Assembly (NCBI GenBank): GCA_033980235.1
Contig: CM067064.1
Location: 27,591,781-27,655,780, forward strand
Direction: 5' to 3'
Source: Diadema setosum
Lineage: Eukaryota > Echinodermata > Echinoidea > Diadematoida > Diadematidae
DNA: 64,000 nt
Positions 50,539-61,200 of the stretch are shown piece by piece. The translations under genes were made by a program, and so were the position numbers. The stretch's first letter is position 1. Every line of letters begins with the position of its first letter. Under the pieces are notes generated by a model. That model worked only from the letters and a program-made list of their open reading frames with translations, did not search any database and was not told the origin of the DNA.

Positions 50539-52282
50539 CTACTTTGAGGAGGTAGATTTTTGAGGTGGCACACTGCTGGATCGTCTCCCTTTAGCCATCT
50601 GTAGCCACATCTTCCGCTGCATCCGTCTCTCCTCCTCATCTTGCTCCTGGAGGTACTTCTCCTGGATGCCCGTCACATACTGCAAGTAGTCCTGGGTCTG
50701 TTGTCGGGTCCGGACCTGGAACTCTCCGTGATTGGTCAGTGGGTCCTGGACTGGCTTCTGGATCATGCTCAGCCGGCCGGTGGTGCTCGGTTTCTCCGTC
50801 CTGCTCCTCGTCCCCGCACTGATCCCACCACTGGTGGTGGTGGAGCCACTTCCCCGCTGCCTCATCAGCATTGGCACAATAGTGACTGGCTCAGTATGGG
50901 AGGTTGTCCAGCCGTGGCTCTTCTTCTTGCGCACTGGGCTGACTATGTGACTGACCTCAAAATGTGCCAAGGGCGCCGACATTGAGGCCGAGCTCATCGC
51001 TGTCTCGCTCTTGCAGCGCCGGAGGGACGCCTTCCCGCCACCAGTGTCTTCCACTGATGGTACATTCATCTCTGAACGATGCACGACTTGTGCTGTTTGG
51101 GGCCGCACCACGTTCGCTCTTGGGACGGTTGACTCCACCGTCTTTGGATGGATGCTTTTCTGGTGTTTAAACTCTTGTGGAATGTGCTCAATGGTTTTCA
51201 CTACAATCTCCTTTGCAATAGGTAACTTAGGAGACCTAGGGTATGCACTCTTCTTCACTGGTACCCTGGATATTGTTGAGGAATTGGAGCTGGACAAAGT
51301 GCTTGGTGTGGAGTATGCAGTGGATGGGGCAGCATAGCCAACATAGTCTATTTGGAGGGCATTTGCAATGGTGTTGTTGACAACGTTGCTGTTCTTCTTG
51401 CTCTGTTCCATGTTGCCCCATGTCAGGAGCAGGCGATCGCGTGTGACGCCCTCTTTGGCGACTCTCTGCTGCGACCTGAGCAGCGCTTTGGCCTCAGACA
51501 GCGAGACGGCATCAGAAGGCGATTTGTCCCGTCTAACTGGCGCACTGTGCCCTCTCTGTGGAAGTCGAAATTTGGTCGATTTCAACTGAGCACTGGGAGA
51601 AGACATGGCCGTTGTTGGGCGCCTGTTGCCAGACTCCCCTCTGATTCCAACATCTGTGAAGGAGACTTTGGAAAAAGCCGGAGATGCTCCTCTTGACTGA
51701 CTTGAAAAGGGTGTGGCAGCATCAGACCTGGACATTTTCACTGACTGAGTTGCACCTGAGGATGGTCTTGACCCCATAACTGATGACCCCTGACCAGAAA
51801 GAGCAACACTGGACTTGGATCGGCCCGTCGGTGGGCGTGAGTTCACGCGGTACGTGGAGGTCTGCCCTTTGACCTCCATGAGACCCAGATCCGTTCTGTC
51901 ATCCATGGCAGCCTGCCGCGGACCCTGGACGTTGTGATAGAGGGGGCCCTTCACGTTTTGCGTCAGCGTAACGTTGACGCACACCTCCTGATTTTTCCGT
52001 GCCTTCTGCAGACTCTTGTCGCTGAGGGACCGGCTACTGTGGGTCAGAACGACATTGCTGCCATCCCTCTGCGGTGCACTATGGGAGATAATCTTTTGGT
52101 TCACTGCCCCCGCCAGCTGTCCCCGCTGAGCACGCACCAATGGGTAGCTCTGCTGCCGGAGGGGAGCATCCCCATAGCGGTTCTTGTAGCGAAGCAGCTC
52201 AATCTTCTCGCTCTGCCCGTAGTTCCACTCCACTTCTTCAAAGCACAGCATCAGCAGGTTGGTGATGGTCTGCAACAGCAAC
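50539..52282 (-). CDS. FBXW10: FBXW10 last exon: blade 7 end and long Ser-rich tail
   Basis: Acceptor TGTGTGGTGTAG|GTTGCT, phase 2, then 581 codons to TAG at 50539-50541. After a short strand matching human 'NVLMFQFEHIKWQY' (here NLLMLCFEEVEWNYG) comes about 500 residues rich in Ser, Arg, Pro and Thr (repeated SRPPTGRSKSS, GSRPSSG, GHSAPVRRDKSPSD patches). The end is a charged, probably helical segment (EKYLQEQDEEERRMQRKMWL) and a basic tail. Long antisense frames over this exon are shadows of its codon bias. Confidence 0.92.
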
Positions 52283-55200
52283 CTACACCACACAAGTAGA
52301 ATCGAACACACCTTGCTTTATTCTGGCTATTCAAATTTAAATCATCATGTTGTAGTAGAGTGTTTTTCAAGGCTCAAGTGTACTATGAGTTAACATGTAT
52401 TCCAGTTGGCTTTTCTGGTCAATTCAAAGTCCGCTAGTCAATTCTTTCAGAGTGAAAATGACAGAGCCAACATTGGCAAATGAGTATGAGCTAGATTTTG
52501 CAAGCAATATGCACAACGACTTTACAAAGTGGCAGTCATAAAAGAGTGTATGGATATATCATTAATGCTTATATAACCTATTTGTTCCTCTTGCAGTAAT
52601 GATTACATAACTGCAATCTACTCTGTACAGGAGAATTGTGTTCTTTTTTTGCAATCTTGTTAGCTTTTCTATTTTTCTTCCCCACTCCCTATGTTTGTAC
52701 AGTGCACTCCTGTTATAATGAGCACAGTTATAACGAAATTCCGGTTATAATGAAGTAAAAATTCGGGCTGTAACATTATCCACTTTATGTATTCTTAATT
52801 GTTTATTAGTTCGGTTACAACAAAATTTCGATATAACGAAAGAAAACTGCTAGTCCAAAGGATTTCGTTATAACGGGAGTCCACTGTACATGTATTTTTC
52901 CTGAAGCGCCATGAGCACCGAAAGGTGGACCCGTGTGCTATATGTCTAAGTAGCCACTTTCATTATTATTATTATTCATAAAAAATTTTAAGAACACTTT
53001 ATTAATAGTCATCATCCTGAATTGATTGATAAGATTATGATAAATCTATGACTGCTTAAAACAAATAATGGAAGACATGCTCTTCCAAATCCTCTCAGAA
53101 AAAAAAAGCAAACCCAAAATAACTTCATTCTCTTGCCAAAGCCCTCCCTCTCCCTCACCACACCCATACCATACCTCTCTCCACAGGGGTGAATGGCCAC
53201 GATGGGGTCTGACCGGCTGTTGCCCCGGAGCACCCTCAGGCAGTCGCCCGTCAGCATGTTCCAGATCCTCAGCTTGCCGTCCTCACATCCCGTCACCAGG
53301 CGCAGGTAGGCCATGTGGACGCACAACACGGCTCTGTAAGGGAAGGCCACGACAAGAAGTATAGATACATGTAGGGGCATCATCACTAGAGGGTGGCTCA
53401 GTTGTTCCAAGCGAAAGGAACAGTAAAAGTAAAAGTTTTCGGGCGGACACCGGCTGGTCACTGCAGGAGAAGCTCGCTCGGGTAGGCTGCTCGTTCTCCG
53501 ATCCTACCAAGCTTGCTGGGTTTACATTCAACTTCGAGAGTATTCCAGATTTTGGACTCTTTGACGTGTTCAACTACCTGATCATCAATTGGACTGACTA
53601 TGACCGGAAAAAGCTAAAGGGATACAAGTCTTTTGAGGACTACCGTCTTTTCGCAGATAGGAATGTTTCAAACCTGAAGTTCAATGAGGTTTTGGACATG
53701 AGCCCTGTTTGTGTTTTCCTTGGTGAGGCTAGGCCGACGCAAATGGACCGGACATACCTCAACAAACCAACGTACCAGACCTGGGTCGTGATGAATAAGT
53801 CAACGGGGAAAATAAATGTTGCCTACTGCGAATGTCAGGGAGGGTAGGTCTATCATTGTTTTTGTTTTTAGGTCTCCGTCTCGATCTACTCTAGATCTAG
53901 TCTATCTAGGGCTAGGCCCCTAACTGTTATTGTTAATAGAAAAATGGGTCAAAATTGTCATTCTATTTCATGAGGTCTAATCAGTCTGAGTCTAACTTTA
54001 AAAAATCCTTTGAAACATATCGATTATGAGAGATTCGTTTTCTACACCCCCCCCCCCCCGAAAAAAAAAGTTCTGAGAAGTTTAAATTTTACAATCAATC
54101 ATAATGCTTAAAATCATTGAAGTACGAAGTGAGGGGGTCATACTGTTGCACGCTCTGTAGCAGCAGTGTTTTCCACCCATTTTCAGAAAATACTGAAAAC
54201 AAAATCGAAACCAAAATTCAACAAAATCGAAACTATAGTCCAAATTGCGTTTGATCACCGCAGAATTCTCCCTCATCTAAGGTTGGGAATTGATTTAGAG
54301 CCACACGAAATGCCAGGAGGTAAAGTCAAAGTTGATGCATCGCACACATGTACACAACATACACGTAAGTCTACATGTGGGGACATGTCGGGGACGGCTG
54401 CAGCAGCTGACGTTGCGGGCTTGTATCCTTTGTTTGCCCGAGGTTGCGGCCGTGTGCAAAATTAAAGATCTGTGCATATATTAGTAAACGGGCCTATTAA
54501 AAGCATGCAAAACTCTTCTCACCCGGCCAAGTGCGAAAAATTAGTCACGCGAAAATATCCACTTTTACAGTAGGAGGTTCTTGGATCAAAATTTGATTAC
54601 AATGAGTTCGCAAGCCTGGATGAACATTCAAACCTTTTTCATCCTTGTTTCTCATATTGTGGCTACCTAACATCCGGTAGCTGTATTTTCATCCTGTTGT
54701 AAAGAAACATGTTCTTGTCCAAACATAAATATATTTCTTCATCTACGATATTCCTTTATTCATGATAAGAACATGCTGCATATACTTGTATTATGATGAG
54801 ACAACTTTTCCTGCAAATATATCTGAGGTATGATGGTTCACCTTCCACACCTTGGTCAGGATCACAGATCTATCTACATTTTGTACAGTTAACAAGGCAA
54901 TCGCCAAATTGTGTCTCGCCCATTCGCGCACAAGGAATTAATATCTTTTATAACTCCCAGAAGTTAATTGACCTGCTTATGACCTTTGACCTTGTGGTGA
55001 CCTTCATCACCCTAAGGGACATTTACCATCCAAGTCTGGTCACAAACGGACAAAGGGATCAAAAGTAACGAGCCATAATCGAAACGCGCCATAAAAACTT
55101 ACATTGGGCCCTAAAAATTTGTTGACCCCTTTCTGTGACCTTTGACCTTGTGATGACCTTTAACTTCCCAAGGGACATCTACCGTCCAAGTTTGGTCACA

Positions 55201-58200
55201 AACGGACATAGGGATCAAAAGTTATGAGCCACAATCAAAACACGCCTAAAAACATAACATTGGGCCCTTAAAGTTTGTTGACCCCTGTCTGTGACCTTTG
55301 ACCTTGTGACGACCTTCACCTTCCCATGGGACATGTATCTTCCATCCAAGTTTGGTCACAAACGGACAAAGGGATCAAAAGTTACGAGCCATGAACAAAA
55401 TGCGCCCTAAAAACTTAACATTGGGCCCTAAAAGTTTGTTGACCCCTGTCTGTAACCTTTGACCTTGTGGTTATCTTCAACTTCCCAAGAGACATCTACC
55501 ATCACCCAAGTTTGATTGCCATTGTAGCAACATGTGCTGAGTTACGTGTGATAAGAGAGTCTTGCAAGTAAACTTTAATGTATGACCTCAAATGACCTTT
55601 GACCTTATCATGTGACCTCTTATGGCACCATAACATGAAGGTACCCCCAGTGCATCCATCACCCAAGTTTGTTTGCCATTGTAGCAACATGTGTCGAGTT
55701 ACATGTGATAAGAGAGTCTTGCAAGTAAACTTTAATGTATGACCTAAAATGACCTTTGACCTTATCCTGTGACCTCCAACGGCACCATAACATGAAGGTA
55801 CCCCCAGTGCATCTATGACCCATGTTAGGTTGTAATCCAAGCAACTTATGTGAAGTTATTTGTCAAAAGAGAGTCTTGTTGGTAAACTTTAACATAGAAA
55901 AGAGAGCCTTGCACATACTCTTTAATATATGACCTCAAATGACCTATGACATCATCACATGACCTCTGACAACACCATAACATGAAGATACCCCTAGTGC
56001 TTCTATCACCCAAGTGTGGCTGCCATTGCTGTAACAGTTGCCAAGTTATGCATCATAAGAGAGTCTTGCAGGTAAACTTTAACATTTGTGACGGACGACG
56101 GACGACGGACGGACGACGGACGGACGATGGACGGACGACGGACGACGGACGGACGCCATTTGGATCCCTTAGTCTCGCCTTCACCTCCGGTGGGCGAGGC
56201 AAAAATTAGTAAAAACCCAGTGTCATTTTTACACTTATTATGCATTAAACAGACATAGAAATAGAAATAAAATGACCCCCAAAAATAATAATTTAATAGT
56301 GAATGGCAACATCCAATTAAGCCACAGACGACTGAAGACAAAGAGCTTAAAACATTGCACTATTTTAGAGTGTCGTAACACACTATACAAACATCTCAAT
56401 CAAGTCATGGATTATATGTGCAACACAAAAACTAGCAGATGACAGAAGCAAGATGGGAAGGGGGAGGGGGGAGAGAGGAGGAGAGTTAAACCAATGCAAG
56501 CTGTATCCTCACTTTGGGTGACGCAGTGCATTCACACATTTGTCATGGTTGCCGAGGGCACTCCAGACCAGGGCGTAGCCATCCATGCTGCCGGAGATGA
56601 TGTGCCAGGCGTCCACCTTGACGCTGGCAATGGGGCCCTGGTGGGTGTTGGGGTTGGGTAGGCCAAAGCGGTTCAGATGCTTTGGGGAGCGGTACAGCAC
56701 CTGTAGAGGTAGCAAAGAAAATGACTGAAAAATGAACACATTACATGGCAACCTGCTTTGTACCTATCTTCAAAGTAATGAATACAGATGAGTGAATACG
56801 TGGTATCGCCAATAAATAGGTGCCACGCGCAGAGCAGCGTTTTAGATGCATTTGTCCCTTGGATTGGATATTCAATGGAGGATCCGAGTGTGAGGAAGTC
56901 ATGCCTAACACATGTAAGAGATACTATTTCACTTCCTTGCAAAGAGCAGGGTGCTAACCCAGTGAAGTGGTCCAACCCCCATACCCACAACAGAACACGT
57001 GTGAATGATGCCTACCCCTCGTGATTTGCCCTAGGTGACTAGCAATAGTCTGCAAATAGTATCAACCAGGCCCATTGTGCCATATTAACCCATTGAGGAC
57101 AGGCTGATTTTGTTACAACTTGCATTCCCATAGACACTTGTCCGAGTATACTCTAGACTCGTCCTCAATGGGTTAAGAAAAAGATGACTCATTCTATGCA
57201 ATGAAGGTGTGCTATTCTACCTATCTACTTCCCAACCCTTCCCTTACAAGTACGCCCTGCATCTATGCTAATGTTCTGGTGGTTGCCATGGTGATGCTAA
57301 CCTTGAGAAGACAGGCATCCTTGATGCTCCAGACCTTGACCTTGCCCTCCTCACAGCCACTGACCACTGTGTCCCGGTGCACGGCCACAGCGTTGATCTG
57401 GTGCCTGTGCTTGAAGGTGCGTTTACACTTCCCACTCTCAAAGTTCCACACTGTCAAGAAAAAGAGAATGGTTTGTTTGTTTGTTTGTTTGTTTGTGTTC
57501 ATTACTGACTTTATGAGAGTCTAGTAAGATTTTAAGAACACATGTTTCCCAAAATTAAATTCTTTCACAACTTAAAGTACAATCAGTCAAGATCAGAATT
57601 TGTTTTGTGGTCATAATACATTTTCAAAATACTAATACCTTGTATCTAGTTACGGAGTTTTTCAGAGAGAAGATATTGAAATCAATTTGTTGAACTCATT
57701 GCATGCATCATATGCTAGTTTTAAAACATCATGGGCATTGACTATCCACATATCATCATACTTCATGCTAGCATATGATCACTTAAGTCTTTGACCATCA
57801 TATGTTTCTCTTTCTCTTCATTTCTCTCTCTTCTCCCCCCCCCCCCCCCCCCCGCCTCTTTTATTTTTTTAACCATGGCTGAAGAACTTACTTGCTACAA
57901 AAAACAAAAAAAAAAAAAGAGAGAGAGAGAAAAAAAAAGAAGAAGAAGAAGAAATAGCATACATGGTGGCTGGCAGTTTTTCACTGCTACATAAAACATA
58001 TTGCTGTGAAGTCTGACCAAGGACAGGACACTTTCTCACCTTTGACCTGGTTGTCTTTGCTGCCGGAGACCAGAGTGTCTTCGTACATGTCCAGGCAGAG
58101 GATGGTGCCCATGTGGCCATGAAAGTGTTTCATGGGACGCCCGCTAGCGATGTCCCAGCACCTACGGAAGTACGCACAGGGGGTAATTGATGAACAGAGG

Positions 58201-61200
58201 GTAACAGGAACACATACTGAGAGAAGCTGTATGCTTCTATCACAATGTGCTAAAATGGCACTCATCCCTCCTGAACATCATTTGATTTTTCTTTTTTGGG
58301 GTGATATTTTATCCCTCATTTTAGCCCTGATTTTCATAAAACCAAAGATCATTGGTCAATTTAAAGGACACTGATATACAAGAGAGTACAGATTAGATTT
58401 AGTTCAAATTAAAACTGAGAAACACAATATAGATCTATCATATCTGCACTAATACATAATATTATTACGATGGCCGCACACAAACATAAAATAAAGAAAT
58501 ACACTAAGAGTGAAAATTTTCAGTATGGAAATGCGACAAGAAACTAAAAAGTGCAAAAAAAAAAACAAACATACAAATTACTTTGCTTGTTATATGTTAC
58601 ACTACTTAATATTTTAATTTGTGGAATTAAAGTCACAAGAAATTTGTCCTACCCAGCTGAGCATGAAAAATTACCTGCACAAAAAATTCTGCTTTAAAGG
58701 GACTGTACAGTACTGGTTGAGGTGGGGATTCATGTTTTGAACATTCCTAAGTGAGATAATGAGAAACCTCTTATGAAATATGAAAAAGCATGTAAATTTA
58801 AGAAGGATTCAACGTTTATTTCATGAAAATCTGTTTTCAAATGCTTGAGATATCCAAAAAAAGTGATAATAATAAAAGGTGACAGGCCATGCCTTTTATT
58901 AAGATCTCTTTGTTTCACCTTGTTTTTGGATATCTCAGCCATTTCAAAACCGATTTTCATCAAATAAAGTTTTGATACCCCTTAGAATTGCATGCTCCTT
59001 GACATCTCATAGAGTGGTTTCTGAGTATCTCACAAAACGTTAAAAGCTAAATCCTCACCTCGACCAGAACTGTACACACCCTTTAAGAGTAAATCGTCGC
59101 TGGGGTGACAAGACCTTGCATCTGCAATTTTGGTGAAAATGACTTTTTTTTTATATTAATGGTCAAATAATCGGTTAAGTGATGTCCTGTCCAAATCCTA
59201 AGTGTCTTACCCAAAAAATGAAGCCATCACGGCATGTCCAAGGAAAGGCTATCCCATTCGCTACAGTGCTTTGGCCGCCATGTTTTTTGGCTCTCCTGAA
59301 CATTTGACATTTTGTAGATACGAGGTCTTGTTGCCCGAGCGACGAAATGAGACATAGAGCACAAATAAAGTGTAATAAAGTGTAGAAACAGCAGCAGTGG
59401 ATATGACATATTTGGATGACAAGTCAACCAACAATGGCACACCTACCTGATACTGGTGTCAAAGCTACCACTGATGACAAAGCCTCGGGCCTCGTTGATG
59501 TAGAGGGACTTGATGGACCCTGCGTGACCCGTGATGAGAGGACCCGTCTCTTGGCCGCTGATCACGTCCAGGAACCTCACGTGGCGGTCAAAGGAGCCGA
59601 TGGCCACCAGCTGACCAAAGTTGTAGTGGACAACTCGGTTGATGTCTTGCCTAAAGGAAGAAATAAAAAGATTTACAGGTATTAAGCTACATGGATATGA
59701 CATCGCACTTTCAAAAGTATGTACTAATCTGTCACTCTTTTGTTAAGGGTTATCAGTATGTTTGACAGGATTATTACCCCTTAGCACATAATTCACACAT
59801 GCAGTCAAGATCACTTTCTGTAAGTGATCAAGCCATTCCTCAAGTCAATGTGTGAACTGTGAAAGCTAGGAATAGTATGAATCTACAAGTACAATAGACT
59901 TGTAAAGTTCTTCTAGCAAGTTATACAAATCACAGTGAAGTACTTTCTTCTTTGTTCCTTTGTCTTACAAAAAAATATTTTGACACACTCATTGTCATTA
60001 TAGGAATGTTTTATTCAGCTCAAATGTTCCTTTTCAATGTGTGCAAGCAAAATGCATCTTCTAAAATGAGACTACAAAACAATTACCCCCTCTGTATACT
60101 TTTAACACAAGCACGATAATTAGTACCAGTAAATTATACAGTGATATTTCCGCTAGTGAAAACTAATATCTCAACTGACAAGAAACACTTCCCTCTGCCA
60201 CAAAAATGTGACACACATTTGCTTGTTACATGAACAAAGAGCACAGGTCATTGCTCCCTGCCATATACATACTTTTCTTCCTTCAATGATACAGCACACT
60301 CTTGTTATAACGAACATGGTTATAGCGAAATTCCGGTTACAATGAAGTAAAAATTCAGGCCGCAAAATTATCTGCTCCTCGTCCTTTATTGTTTATTTGT
60401 TCGGTTATAACGAAATTTCGATATATTGAAAGAAAATTGCCGATCCCAAGGACTTCATTTTAACGGGAGTCCACTGTATTCTTTATAGAAATGTTATTTT
60501 GAAAGAAGAAAAGAAAAAATCTGGATGACACGTAGAAGAACAAGAATTCTTTAAAAGAAAAAGAGAAAGAAGACACGACAGAAGAAGATAAAGAGAGAAA
60601 AGGAGAAGAACTCTTACTGGTCACTGAGCACCATGACATTGTAGGCACCGCAGTAGATATTCCTCTCCTCCATTTCCACATCGTGTGTGACGAGTCCGCT
60701 GTACGACGTTGACAGGCTGATGTCGCTCTTGAAATTCACCTCCTCCGGCGGGTCGTCGGACAGCAGGACGTCGTATGAGTCCCCTGCCAGCCTCGGGACG
60801 GGAATGTCGAGGCGGTTGGCAAAGACTGGATTGCCTCCTTTCGCAGAGGAGCCCTTAAATATGATGCATAACATTATTTGTCAATGCTCGTGATGCACAG
60901 GCTTTTGGTGAATTTTATGGTTTTACACGATGACCATAATCATTATTTCTTGTCAATTTCTAAAACTTCACACAGCAAAGAAATTTCAAACTTGTACTTT
61001 CATATCATGAAATTACAAACATAATTCTTGGAAAGTTGTCCTACATACACTAGTTGAAACAAATACAGTAACACATGCTGAAGCATAAGCATAGAAGTCC
61101 ATAAATGTTTGTAAATATAACTTTACATAACTTTGTATAAAATTGGTTAACAATTTCAATATGGTGACTTGGTGTCTTTTCAAACTACATTCTTGTCAAC

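Noticed and set aside
50641..52299. Several plus-strand frames of 70-120 codons
   Set aside because: They are antisense shadows of the large FBXW10 last exon, with no independent coding signal.
54166..54465. 99-codon frame as the second exon of the SWIM protein
   Set aside because: No CxH half-finger, no acceptor in phase 2 at its start, and no resemblance to the family.
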